Source: a gamma proteobacterium NOR5-3
GTDB lineage: Bacteria; Pseudomonadota; Gammaproteobacteria; Pseudomonadales; Halieaceae
Reading direction: 5' to 3'
DNA: 64,000 nucleotides
Assembly: GCA_000158155.1 (NCBI GenBank)
Contig: DS999405.1
Coordinates: 978,258-1,042,257 of the forward strand
In this document: one piece after another, positions 1 to 8,890 of the stretch
Position numbering within the stretch: position 1 is the first letter of the stretch
Layout: every line of letters starts with the position of its first letter
The notes under the pieces: model-generated
The model's database searches: none
Told to the model about the DNA's origin: nothing
The model's input: only the letters and a program-made list of their open reading frames with translations
Made by a program: the position numbers and the translations under genes

Positions 1-411
1 GCGCAGGTTCGCCGTCTCGCCCGCGCGCTCCACGGCCACACAGTCACCCACACGGATTTCCCGCTGATCAGTGACCACCTGCATTTCGCCGGCTGATCCG
101 GTCAGGGCGACCTTGTAGACCATGCCTCGGGTATCACCTTGGGCGGCGCCTGCTACCGCACCACCGGCAACCGCACCGATGAGTGTGTTGCGCGCTTTTT
201 TACTCGACTTTTTGCCTTTAGCCGAAGCAAGCCCCAGAGCACCCCCGACCACTGCGCCGCTGGGTACCGCACCCGAGTTGAGATCGACCTGACTCCCGCC
301 TGTAACAATTCCATACTGAACACTTATGGACTGCCCCGCCCGCTGTGCCTGCGCACCCTGCACACTGAGAAAAATTGTAACAATTGACATGAAAAAAATA
401 TTGTAACGCAT
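1..411 (-). CDS. Glycine-zipper envelope protein (3' end outside the window)
   Basis: An open frame reads leftward from an ATG at 409-411 and leaves the window without a stop, so only about 137 N-terminal residues are visible. The first 23 residues form a hydrophobic signal peptide ending near Gln-Gly-Ala-Gln-Ala. Residues about 45-90 are rich in Gly/Ala with small-xxx-small spacing (GAVVGGALG, then GAVAGGAVAGAA), the pattern of glycine-zipper proteins related to SlyB/Rick_17kDa outer-membrane lipoproteins. A basic run of Lys/Ser separates the two Gly-rich helices. There is no lipobox Cys, so it may be periplasmic or anchored by the zipper itself. The family is known; the role is not established. 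Confidence 0.75.
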   Translation of the reverse strand, partial: MRYNIFFMSIVTIFLSVQGAQAQRAGQSISVQYGIVTGGSQVDLNSGAVPSGAVVGGALGLASAKGKKSSKKARNTLIGAVAGGAVAGAAQGDTRGMVYKVALTGSAGEMQVVTDQREIRVGDCVAVERAGETANLR

Positions 412-432
412 TGTTTTAAGTACTTTTTTAAA

Positions 433-1848
433 CTAAAATTCCCACTCAAGATACAGCATATTAGCATTAGATCCGCCATCTACATTTTTGTAGTAGTTGG
501 AGCTGGCAAAGATGCCAGAGCGGTGGTGCACGTAAAATCCGGCAAACAGATCTCGGAGGCTATCAACTCGCAACACATCCCCTACCGAAACATCCAAACT
601 AAATTCAAGATAATGCAGTAAGTGGCTTTCTCGCCGGTTTTTCCGCGCGGCCTTTTCAATCTCCAGCGCCGGGATACGCCCCGCGTAGGACAAGCCGTTG
701 GAAAAGCCCACCCGAGTCTGAACGCTGTCGGACCAGGGAAACTGTCTGAATAGCGCCTTGAAGGCGAAAACCCCCTCCCAAAAGTCACTCTGTAAATCGT
801 TCTGAAAACGTCGCCCCAGACCCAACTGAAGCCAGCCCTCTATGGGCAGCGTGAGCATATTTTCAGTGAGCTGCCGACTCACAAAGGCACTGGCAAGGTG
901 GGTATCGATATCCGCACAATTGATATCACCCTGCAGTATCTCCACAAACTTGGTCTCAGTCGTGCAGCCGTAAGCGAGCCTGACAGCGCTGGGGCGGGCA
1001 TTGTTCGTCACAAAATTGTACTGACCGTCATGACTGACTGTTTTTTCACCACCGAATTCATAGCGATATCCCACCTGAAAGCTGGTGCCACTGTCGTTGG
1101 CGACGATGGGGCTGTCGACCATATCCCCTGCGTAGGCCCGATAACTGATGTTTGCGTTAATTTGATGGTGTTTCCACGCGGTGTATCTGCCGGCAAGCCC
1201 CACAGCCCAGAAACTGCCTGAGTCCAAGACATACGCGGGTCTGTTGTTGGTAACTTCGTCTTCGCGCACACCAAAGTAGTAATCCGCTTTGCCCGAGGAC
1301 AGCCAGTTGTACTCGGCCCAGGGTTCAAGCTGCCAGTTACTTCCTCTAAGGACCTTCGCCCAACGTCCGCGCACTTCGCCACCGTCATGCACACCGTGGA
1401 TATCCTGGCGGAGTTGGAGGCCAAAACGCCCAAAGTCGGTCTTTCTGGTCAGTTCAAGGCCGCCCTCTACCGTGTTTTTGCGCTCCATGCCTTTGAGCGC
1501 ATCATTCGGGGGACGTACACCACCAGTTTCACTGAAGAAAGAGTGATCGTTGTAACCCTGTGTGAAGTAACTGGCGAACACATCGAGCTGCCACTTTTTA
1601 TTGTCGATCGCATGCCAACCAAAGTCTGTGCTGTCGAGAAAGAACTGCTCGCCACTGTAGGTGAACAGGGGAACGAGATCTGTGCTGTCGCGTTCATCTC
1701 CGGCATAAATCGTGTTTTCGAGAATATAGGCGAAACCAAAGGACCACTCGCCGCTGCGATCTTCCGGATCCAGCGTTCGCAGATCACCAAAGGACCAGGC
1801 CGTGCCCGGTAAAAGAACAACGAGCAGCTTTATCAGCCAGCGATTCAT
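433..1848 (-). CDS. MipA/OmpV-like outer-membrane beta-barrel protein
   Basis: A 471-residue protein with signal peptide MNRWLIKLLVVLLPGTAWS followed by long stretches of alternating hydrophobic and polar residues and a C-terminus ending in Phe (LEWEF), as expected for an outer-membrane barrel inserted by BAM. The segment after the signal peptide (FGFAYILENTIYAGDE and the following strand pairs) resembles the MipA/OmpV family, but the protein is clearly longer than the usual 250-280 residues. The frame is open 105 nt further upstream; the ATG at 1848 is chosen because it starts the signal peptide. It is divergent from the lipoprotein gene at 2046. Substrate or partner unknown. Confidence 0.7.
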   Translation of the reverse strand: MNRWLIKLLVVLLPGTAWSFGDLRTLDPEDRSGEWSFGFAYILENTIYAGDERDSTDLVPLFTYSGEQFFLDSTDFGWHAIDNKKWQLDVFASYFTQGYNDHSFFSETGGVRPPNDALKGMERKNTVEGGLELTRKTDFGRFGLQLRQDIHGVHDGGEVRGRWAKVLRGSNWQLEPWAEYNWLSSGKADYYFGVREDEVTNNRPAYVLDSGSFWAVGLAGRYTAWKHHQINANISYRAYAGDMVDSPIVANDSGTSFQVGYRYEFGGEKTVSHDGQYNFVTNNARPSAVRLAYGCTTETKFVEILQGDINCADIDTHLASAFVSRQLTENMLTLPIEGWLQLGLGRRFQNDLQSDFWEGVFAFKALFRQFPWSDSVQTRVGFSNGLSYAGRIPALEIEKAARKNRRESHLLHYLEFSLDVSVGDVLRVDSLRDLFAGFYVHHRSGIFASSNYYKNVDGGSNANMLYLEWEF

Positions 1849-2045
1849 GAAAAATCCGATATCAAAATTTGTGACCTCAAAACCTGCTTGCTTCGCTAAA
1901 CAACGTGTCGTATACCGCCGTGACGATACCCGCTCACAAACGCAAATCCCCACCAGACCACTGCGCGGACCGTAATCCCGGCGATTATAAAGCGAAAGTC
2001 AGGCAATTAGCGGTATGCTTGTCGCATTTGTCGAGGAAACCACGC

Positions 2046-2714
2046 GTGTCACAGCATCCCCTTTTCCGTCTGCATGGTTTGCTGCGTGGTCGTCTGCGCC
2101 AGCTCATTGTTGCTACGTTTGTTACATTCATCGCTTCTTGCGCCAACAATTCCACTATTACCCGCTCTTATGTCGACCCGCTGCTGAGTAAACTCGACTT
2201 GCAGGGAGTACTGGTCATTGGCGTCGCCCAAAATCGCGAAAACCGCATAGTCTTCGAAAACATGTTTGTGAGGGCCCTTGCCGGACACGGCGTCAATGCC
2301 GTTGCTGCGCACACGCTTATCAGTAAAGATGAAGCCAACGCCGAGGAGGTGGTCGCCATTGCCACAAAAAACAACCTCGATACGGTTCTAGTCACCCGGT
2401 ACGTCGGTGCCGTATCCGAAGAAATCTATCACCCGGGCACCATCTATTACGGCATAACACCCATGTATGGCGCGAATTACTACGGCGGCTTTGGGGGTTA
2501 CTACGGTCACGCCTACGAAGTTGCTTATCAGCAGCCGGTATGGACGACAAACACGACTCACGAGGTAATCGCGGATCTTTACGTTACCGAGACCAAAGAG
2601 CATATGTGGCAGGCCGTCTCCGACACCATACAGGCGGGATCAACCGACAAGCTACGTCACGATGTTATCGCTTCGCTGGTCGGCGATCTCAAAGCTCAGG
2701 GACTCCTTGATTGA
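2046..2714 (+). CDS. Putative lipoprotein, function unknown
   Basis: A 222-residue protein. The GTG at 2046 is chosen because AGGA sits about 8 nt upstream and because it gives a basic N-terminus followed by a hydrophobic helix and the lipobox FIAS-Cys near residue 33. The mature part has a region that looks like an alpha/beta fold with repeated valines (VLVIGVAQNRENR) and a Tyr/Gly-rich stretch in the middle (YYGITPMYGANYYGG). An open frame extends upstream to 1905 but lacks a signal sequence. I do not recognise the family beyond a general lipoprotein. A similar small lipoprotein with a different sequence lies at 34713. Confidence 0.65.
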   Translation: MSQHPLFRLHGLLRGRLRQLIVATFVTFIASCANNSTITRSYVDPLLSKLDLQGVLVIGVAQNRENRIVFENMFVRALAGHGVNAVAAHTLISKDEANAEEVVAIATKNNLDTVLVTRYVGAVSEEIYHPGTIYYGITPMYGANYYGGFGGYYGHAYEVAYQQPVWTTNTTHEVIADLYVTETKEHMWQAVSDTIQAGSTDKLRHDVIASLVGDLKAQGLLD

Positions 2715-2749
2715 CACCCTAAAGGGCCGAACAGGAATAGTGCAGGCAC

Positions 2750-2781
2750 AAAAAAAACCCGGGCGATTTACCACCCGGGCT
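2750..2781 (-). terminator. Intrinsic terminator between convergent genes
   Basis: Two CCCGGG hexamers (2758-2763 and 2774-2779) can pair around a 10-nt loop. Read on the minus strand the hairpin is followed by eight T residues, the pattern of a rho-independent terminator. It lies between the lipoprotein stop (2714) and the sulfatase stop (2804). With the U tract on the minus side, its oriented fit is unusual: minus-strand sulfatase transcripts end before reaching it only if they read 20 nt past the stop, which they do. Confidence 0.7.
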
Positions 2782-2803
2782 TAGATACACCAACTAGGCC
2801 AGC

Positions 2804-4378
2804 TTAGTTCTGAATAGACAAATCCATAAGAGCTTTGAGACTGCCCATAGCCTTTTGGCGCTCCAGCGTACCGTAGCCAATATTGCTTGCACTCAATGAC
2901 CCCCCGGCCTGAAAGGGGAAGCCTTCAAGCGTTGCGAAGAACTTCTGTACAAAGCCCTGCGCCGGCACCATTAGCCACATATTGTCGGCATACCAACGCA
3001 CGTACATACCGGATTCTGAATAGGCGCTTTCGAAAGGGTCAGCGCGCAGATTGGTAATAACAGGCCAGGCCGGTGTCTCTCGATAAGCTTCGTTAATGGG
3101 GCCGCGTTCAATGGCGAATGCAACCTTCCAGTCATCGACGCGAATAGCGTTGAGCATGCCACTGGCGGCAAAGTACATGATTTCTCTGCGCGGGCCTTTC
3201 TCTTCTTTACCTTCGAAGTACGGCTTGAAGTTGTAGCCATCAAGATGCACTCGGAACTTTTTGCCATTCGCGCGCATGCCGCCCTTGGATGCCAGTTGCT
3301 CCTTCACATCAGGCACACCTGCCGCCGCCAATAGCGTAGGCATCCAATCTTCCTGACTCATGATGTCGTTGTAGATCGTTCCAGGCTTAATGGTGCCGGG
3401 CCACTTGACCATTTGAGGTACGCGCATACCTCCTTCCCAGGTTGTCCCCTTTTCGCCGCGATAGGGCGAGGCGCCGCCATCAGGCCAGGTGAATTTTTCT
3501 GCACCGTTATCGGTCGAGAAAATAACAATCGTGTTGTCGTCTACACCCAGGGTCTTTAGCTCCTCAAGAAAGCTTCCCACCATGTCGTCCAGTTCTGCCA
3601 TACCATCGGCGTACAAACTGATACCCGTCTTACCTCTGTACTTTTCCTGAAGGTGCGTCCAGACGTGCATCCGCGTAAAGTTCATCCACACGAAAAAGGG
3701 CTTATCCTCATTCACCGCAGCCGCCATAAACTTTTTGGCAGCGCCGCCAAACTCACCGTCTACTGTCTCCATCCGCTTGCGTGTCAGGGGACCGGTATCT
3801 TCAATCTTTCCGTCGGCATAGGAATGCAGAACCCCGCGAGGACCAAACTTCTCGTGGAAGGCCGGATCCTTGGGGTAGTAGTAGGTTTCTGGCTCTTCCT
3901 CGGCATTCAGGTGGTACAGGTTGCCAAAGAACTCGTCGAAACCGTGGTTGGTGGGTAAGTGCTTATCCTGATCCCCCAAATGGTTTTTACCGAACTGCCC
4001 GGTCTTGTAGCCCTGCTCTTTGAGCAGATCAGCGATGGTCGGCGTCCAATCCGGAATACCGTGATCACTCCCCGGCATACCAATGGTCAGCAAACCTGTT
4101 CTGAAAGGCTGTTGACCGAGAATAAAGGCGGATCGCCCCGCCGTGCAGGACTGCTGTGCGTACATATCGGTAAACAGCGCCCCCTCGTTTGCAATGGAGT
4201 CGATGTTGGGCGTTTGGTAACCCATGCCTCCCCGGTTGTAGGCGCTGGTGTTCCAAACACCGACGTCATCACCCCACAACACCAGAATGTTGGGCTTATC
4301 GGCTGCAACCGACCCAAAACTGAAAAGGCAACTCGCGGCTGCCAGGCTTGCTATTGCCAGATTTTTTAAATGAATCAT
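2804..4378 (-). CDS. Exported type I sulfatase (arylsulfatase family)
   Basis: A 524-residue alkaline-phosphatase-superfamily enzyme that hydrolyses sulfate esters, probably of algal or host glycans, in the periplasm. Signal peptide is residues 1-26 (ending SVAA-D). Metal-site Asp37-Asp38 lie in LWGDDVG. The formylglycine motif is Cys78-Thr-Ala-Gly-Arg82 (C-x-A-x-R form), so it needs a formylglycine-generating enzyme, which is not in this window. FSTDNGAE (Asp290-Asn291) completes the metal site and TNHGFDEFFG is the usual downstream signature. Length fits the family. It stands alone on the minus strand with a terminator after it. The actual substrate cannot be read from sequence. Confidence 0.9.
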   Translation of the reverse strand: MIHLKNLAIASLAAASCLFSFGSVAADKPNILVLWGDDVGVWNTSAYNRGGMGYQTPNIDSIANEGALFTDMYAQQSCTAGRSAFILGQQPFRTGLLTIGMPGSDHGIPDWTPTIADLLKEQGYKTGQFGKNHLGDQDKHLPTNHGFDEFFGNLYHLNAEEEPETYYYPKDPAFHEKFGPRGVLHSYADGKIEDTGPLTRKRMETVDGEFGGAAKKFMAAAVNEDKPFFVWMNFTRMHVWTHLQEKYRGKTGISLYADGMAELDDMVGSFLEELKTLGVDDNTIVIFSTDNGAEKFTWPDGGASPYRGEKGTTWEGGMRVPQMVKWPGTIKPGTIYNDIMSQEDWMPTLLAAAGVPDVKEQLASKGGMRANGKKFRVHLDGYNFKPYFEGKEEKGPRREIMYFAASGMLNAIRVDDWKVAFAIERGPINEAYRETPAWPVITNLRADPFESAYSESGMYVRWYADNMWLMVPAQGFVQKFFATLEGFPFQAGGSLSASNIGYGTLERQKAMGSLKALMDLSIQN

Positions 4379-4453
4379 AAAAAGCGCTTTCTCTTTTCGT
4401 TAGCTGGATTGTTACTGAATACTTCTGCCCAAAATCAGATCGGCACAGACAGT

Positions 4454-5598
4454 TTAGTCCGCGATGAGCGAACGTCCAATAATGAGCTTCATGACTTCGC
4501 TGGTACCCCCGTAAATCCGCTGAACCCGGGAATCAGCGAATGCCCGGGCCACAGGGTATTCCCACATAAAGCCGTAACCGCCATGCAGCTGTACGCATTC
4601 ATCGACAATGCGACATTGAAGCTCAGAACCCAATAACTTGGCCTTTGAAGCAGTCACCGTGTCCAACTCACCCTGCACAAGTAATTCGAGACAGCGGTCC
4701 ATGAATACCTGGGCACTGGTTAGCTCCGTGTCCAGCTCAGCAAGCTTGAACTGCGTGTTTTGAAAGGTCGCGATAGGCTTTCCAAAGGCTTTGCGCTCTT
4801 TGACGTAATCAATGGTTTGCTGCAACACGGTGTGGGAAGCGGCCATAGCCATAATCCCGATCGATAAACGCTCCTGGGGCAGCTCCTGCATGAGGTAAGC
4901 AAAGCCCTTGCCCTCCTCTCCCAGTAAATTTTCTTTTGGGACGCGCACATCGCTAAAAAACAGTTCCGAGGTGTCCTGCGCCTTCATGCCGACCTTATCC
5001 AGGTTTCTGCCTCTTTCAAATCCCACAGCATCGCCTTCTACAGTATCAGGCTGGTCCCTGCGGCGCCGGCGCCGGGGTCTGTTTTACACACCACAACAAT
5101 CAAGTCAGCGTGCTGTCCGTTGGTAATAAAGGTCTTGGAGCCATTGATCACATAGTCGTCACCATCGGCGATGGCCGTGGTGCGAATACCCTGTAAATCC
5201 GAACCCGTGCCGGGCTCTGTCATGGCAATCGCGGTCACGATGTCGCCTCTGACACAGGCGGCAATGTAACGCTCTTTCTGTGCCGTGCTTCCGTAATTCA
5301 TCAGATACGGTACGACGATATCGCTGTGCACACCCCAGCCCAGGCCCGTGCAGCCGGAACGGGATACCTCTTCGTCAATTACCGCGTTATAGCGAAAATC
5401 AGCCTCGGCACCACCGTATATCTCGGGCGCCTGAGGCACGAGATAACCCTGCGCACCCGCCTTGCGCCACAGTTCACGATCGACCTGCCCGTCTTTCTCC
5501 CATTGGGCATGGTACGGCATGACTTCTTCTTCAAGAAAGCGCCGCACACTGCTGCGAAACATTTCATGCTCTTCTTCAAAGACGGTTCTGGGGATCAT
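4454..5598 (-). pseudogene. Acyl-CoA dehydrogenase interrupted by a one-base frameshift
   Basis: FAD-dependent acyl-CoA dehydrogenase split into two frames. The first part (5598 to 5041) carries the N-terminal helical domain and the beta domain (AMTEPGTGSDLQGI, INGSKTFITNGQHAD) and meets TAG at 5038-5040 just after GTSLIL. The second part continues the family alignment without loss (VEGDAVGFERG through KVGMKAQDTSELFF to YGGTSEV). Restoring one G between CTG and TAG would read Leu-Val-Glu-Gly and give about 381 residues, the normal family length. ATG at 5598 has GGAG 9 nt upstream. The rest shows no decay, so this is either a very recent inactivation or a base-calling or assembly error. Confidence 0.85.
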
Positions 5599-5772
5599 GG
5601 GATTCAACTCCAGTATCTGTAATAGGCAATAAACGACGGCAAGACAGCGAAACAGCGAGCTGCAGCCTCACAGATAATAGAGGTCAAAGCACTGTAAATG
5701 CATTGATCCCAGCAGTCAGCGACACAGACCGTAAGTGACAGCTTGCGCTCAGTCAGCCTGTGCGGAGCTGCC

Positions 5773-6528
5773 TTAGGCGTGACCACCATCAACGGACAAA
5801 ACCTGTCCGGTAATCCAGCGGGCCCGTTCAGAACACAGAAAGATCACAGCGTCCGCAATATCCTCGGCGCTACCGAGGCGGCGCAGGTGAATCGAGTTGA
5901 GGACCTGCTCCTGACGCGCGGCGCCAAAAGCGTCCCACTGTTTTTGCGTCGAGGGGTTGGACAGCACAAAGCCCGGTGCAACGGAATTGACGGTTATACC
6001 CGCCGGGCCTAACTCCAATGCGAGCTGGCGGGTCAAACCCACCAAAGCATGCTTGGCCGCCGCATAGGCCTGTATGCCCGTCAAACTGGGGCGCAAACCC
6101 GCACCAGAGGATATGGTCACGATGCGCCCCGCGCCCGTGGCTTTCATCAGCGGAGCGAAAGCCTGAGTACACCACATAGCAGCATCCACGTTGGCCGCAA
6201 ATATCTGCTGCCAATCCGACTCACCCACATCCTCTAAAGCTCTGCCTACCTGCCCACGCACGCCGCCTGCTGCCGTTACCAGGCCATACACTGTACCCAG
6301 AGAATCAATAACCTCCTGACACAGCCGATGCGCATCATCAGCAGAGGAGAGATCTCCTGAGAAACAACTCACGCCCGCCAATGAAGCCAAAGGAACGAGA
6401 CCGTCGGCATCAATATCAATAGCCGCCACCTTTGCACCCTCGTCAACAAGGCCTCTAACAATTGCAGCGCCAATACCCTGAGCAGCCCCCGTCACGACGA
6501 CTAGTTTGTTTTGCAGGTTTATACGCAT
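5773..6528 (-). CDS. Short-chain dehydrogenase/reductase
   Basis: A 251-residue classical SDR. It has the Rossmann motif TGAAQGIGAA near residue 14, Asp-Ile-Asp after beta-2 (suggesting NAD(H) preference), the Ser of VTISSGAG and the catalytic YAAAK motif, ending in the usual TGQVLSVDGG. It overlaps the upstream ketopantoate-reductase-like gene by 10 nt, and that gene overlaps the creatininase by 4 nt, so all three are probably one transcript. Substrate unknown; the neighbours suggest oxidation/reduction of a small hydroxy or keto acid or an amide-derived product. Confidence 0.85.
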   Translation of the reverse strand: MRINLQNKLVVVTGAAQGIGAAIVRGLVDEGAKVAAIDIDADGLVPLASLAGVSCFSGDLSSADDAHRLCQEVIDSLGTVYGLVTAAGGVRGQVGRALEDVGESDWQQIFAANVDAAMWCTQAFAPLMKATGAGRIVTISSGAGLRPSLTGIQAYAAAKHALVGLTRQLALELGPAGITVNSVAPGFVLSNPSTQKQWDAFGAARQEQVLNSIHLRRLGSAEDIADAVIFLCSERARWITGQVLSVDGGHA

Positions 6529-7550
6529 AGGGGCAACATCTCATCCAGCAGTTCCATGGATTGGGCGCGACGACCCTCTTCGATGTCATGAATGAGCGAA
6601 CAGAGCCCGGCGATCGCCGGAGTGGGGATTCCATGATGCTCGCCAATTGTTAGCATGATGCCCATTTGCGCATCCACCTCGGTCTTGCGTTTGCGCACCG
6701 CCAGATCGCGATAAATACCGGAGTGCGTTTTGGCGGTGTTGCGATTGTGCGCCACCATCGCCGCGATTGACTGTTCAATCCCTTCTCGGTCCTGGCGAAT
6801 AAATGCCTGGGTATCAAAGCCGTTAAACCCCAGGGGCGTCACGCCCTCCGCTACGGCGAGGCGCATCACCTCGCTGCCCAGGGCCCCATACACCGCCCGA
6901 TGCGCCGGCGACGCCATGGCATCAGCCATAGACTCCGGCGTCAGAGCCGTGGCAAACAGTAAAGCGCCGTAGCCTAACTTGCCCCAGAGGTATCCCCATA
7001 TGTTATCGGTCATTACCGCGTCTGGCTCCACCACCCTGAATAGCCCGTGCATATTGTTCAGACGCGGCGTCATGGTCCCATCGAGCTCGCCTAAAGCAAC
7101 AGCGGCGCGGTTACCATAGAGAATGCGGCCGGGCTCCAGCCAGTCTGCGCCAAAATTCACAAAACAACCCATGGTGCGTTCACTGCCGATACGCTCCGCA
7201 ATGCGTTTTTCATTCAGGCCATTCTGTGCTGACACCACAAAACCGTCATCAGACAGGTGTTTAATCAACTGATCCAAGGCGGCGTCTGTGTGATGGGCTT
7301 TTACCGCAAGAATCACCCGTCGAAACTTTCCCTGCAAGGTCTCGGGCGTGTCGGCGATGAGTGCCTGGCGAAACGTGTCAACGGGGCCCTCTATGGACAA
7401 ACCCCCGCTGCGCATAGCGTCCACATGACTTTCAACGATATCGACCATATGTACAGCCTGACCGGCTCGCGCCAGATAGGCGCCAATGACCCCACCGATC
7501 GCGCCCGCTCCCCAGATGAGAATCGGCTCGCCGTCCGGAACCATTGTCAC
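6519..7550 (-). CDS. Ketopantoate reductase (PanE/ApbA) family dehydrogenase
   Basis: A 343-residue NAD(P)-dependent dehydrogenase with the N-terminal nucleotide-binding motif GAGAIGGVIGAYLA (residues about 14-27), the AVKAHHTDAAL segment carrying the conserved Lys of the family, SAQNGL, and an all-helical C-terminal domain with a conserved Lys in YLWGKLGYGA. Many family members outside pantothenate synthesis act on other 2-keto acids. The context here (creatininase and SDR, no panB/panC nearby) argues for a catabolic role rather than pantothenate synthesis, so I give no gene symbol. Confidence 0.8.
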   Translation of the reverse strand: MTMVPDGEPILIWGAGAIGGVIGAYLARAGQAVHMVDIVESHVDAMRSGGLSIEGPVDTFRQALIADTPETLQGKFRRVILAVKAHHTDAALDQLIKHLSDDGFVVSAQNGLNEKRIAERIGSERTMGCFVNFGADWLEPGRILYGNRAAVALGELDGTMTPRLNNMHGLFRVVEPDAVMTDNIWGYLWGKLGYGALLFATALTPESMADAMASPAHRAVYGALGSEVMRLAVAEGVTPLGFNGFDTQAFIRQDREGIEQSIAAMVAHNRNTAKTHSGIYRDLAVRKRKTEVDAQMGIMLTIGEHHGIPTPAIAGLCSLIHDIEEGRRAQSMELLDEMLPLCV

Positions 7551-8260
7551 TGCCAGTCGCCCTCTAACAGCTCCCGAGTCTCTGCGACGGCAACTTTCCA
7601 GATGTCATGCATGATCTCATCAGACTTTTGATACTCGCCGCCGTAGTTACCATCGCCGATCAGTGCCCTCACCTCCTGGGCATTGCTGTCTCTCAAGCGT
7701 TCAAAATCCACATAAGGTTTTTGTGCATCGGGCATTTCGCGACCCGGCAAACGCGTCCAGGGAAAATTCTCCATCCATGAGGCGTGAGAAGCGATGGGAT
7801 CTACGGCCTTCACCGCCGCCCAGGTCTTTGGCGCGCGCCACCAGTCATGAAAGCGACAGGCTGTGCCGGGGTTGTCGCTCACCCACTGTGCGCAGGCTGC
7901 CTGCACGGGACTGTTGCCACCATGTCCGTTGACAATCAACACCCGACGAAAGCCGTGCGTGTACAGGCTGTCCAACACTTCGCGTAGTACCAGTTCGTAG
8001 GTCGACATAGTGAGCGAGACCGTGCCGGGAAAGCCCATAAAATAGGGAGTCACGCCATAGGGAACCGCAGGAAACACAGGCACGTCCAAAGGCGAAGCGG
8101 CATCAACGGCCATCTTCTCAGACAAAATGGAATCTACGGATAAGCTGAGGTAGGCATGTTGCTCGGTACTACCCAGGGGCAGCACGCAGCGATCATCGTG
8201 TTTGACGCGCTCTTCTATCTCAAACCAATTACTGTCACTAATTTTCAAGCAAACCCCCAA
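7547..8260 (-). CDS. Creatininase-family amidohydrolase
   Basis: A 237-residue metal-dependent amidohydrolase of the creatininase fold. Metal-site residues are visible in LGSTEQHAYLSLSVDS (Glu33, His35, Asp43) and in the NGHGGN motif near residue 111, with a later Glu in the GGEYQKSD segment. The family cleaves cyclic amides such as creatinine and other lactams or formamides; substrate not predictable. It begins an overlapping minus-strand set with the two dehydrogenases downstream. The start is a TTG: 8260, or 8248, which has a G-rich stretch closer. No ATG lies before the conserved region. Confidence 0.8.
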   Translation of the reverse strand: MGVCLKISDSNWFEIEERVKHDDRCVLPLGSTEQHAYLSLSVDSILSEKMAVDAASPLDVPVFPAVPYGVTPYFMGFPGTVSLTMSTYELVLREVLDSLYTHGFRRVLIVNGHGGNSPVQAACAQWVSDNPGTACRFHDWWRAPKTWAAVKAVDPIASHASWMENFPWTRLPGREMPDAQKPYVDFERLRDSNAQEVRALIGDGNYGGEYQKSDEIMHDIWKVAVAETRELLEGDWQ

Positions 8261-8380
8261 AGTTGTGTACCGATTTTGGCTGACTCACGACGACTGTTTC
8301 TGCCAACTTCAAACCATCGTCCCCAGCGGGCTATTATGGTCGACTCGCGAGCCCGATGATCCTCGCCCCAAAACTGGAAA

Positions 8381-8872
8381 ATGTCCATGAAAGTCGCCCT
8401 TCTTGGCAGCACCGCCGCACTTCTCATAAGCATGATAGGTTTTACCGCGCACAGCGCCGACCCGGAGCCAGCCTTTCAAGTGGTCAGTAGCAGTCAACTG
8501 AGGTGGATGCCTGTACCTCAGGGCCTCGGTGCGCAGTTTGCCGTGGTGCGAGGTGATCCGTCCAAAGCAGGCGTTTATGTTATTCGTGTGCGATTCCCGG
8601 CAGGCGTCATGGACACGCCGCATTCTCATAGCGCAGATCGGCACGTGACAGTTATCGAGGGCAACTGGTATGCGGGCGTCGGCACTCACTTTGATCCTGC
8701 TACTGCGCAGAAAATTACTGCGGGCGGCTATATGTTTCATCCCGCAGGGGCCGCACATTGGGATGGAGCAAGAGGCGATGAAGACGCCGTGGTTCAAATC
8801 ATTGGCAACGGCCCGGTAAGTTCACAACAGTCGAATGACGGTGAGCCCATGTGGGTACGCGTTCACGAGTAG
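8381..8872 (+). CDS. Exported cupin-domain protein
   Basis: A 163-residue single-cupin protein with a signal peptide (residues 1-26, ending AHSA-D). The first cupin motif is MDTPHSHSADRHVTVIEG, with two His and a further His as metal ligands; the second is GGYMFHPAGAAHWDGAR. Such proteins resemble the cupin part of ChrR but lack the anti-sigma part. A second in-frame ATG at 8387 has a better spaced GGA. It reads divergently from the creatininase operon and is followed 18 nt later by the NYN-domain gene. Ligand and function unknown. Confidence 0.75.
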   Translation: MSMKVALLGSTAALLISMIGFTAHSADPEPAFQVVSSSQLRWMPVPQGLGAQFAVVRGDPSKAGVYVIRVRFPAGVMDTPHSHSADRHVTVIEGNWYAGVGTHFDPATAQKITAGGYMFHPAGAAHWDGARGDEDAVVQIIGNGPVSSQQSNDGEPMWVRVHE

Positions 8873-8890
8873 GAACCCGAATCCCAAATA

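Noticed and set aside
1387..1812. 141-codon plus-strand ORF opposite the MipA/OmpV-like gene
   Set aside because: Shadow of a gene with signal peptide and barrel pattern.
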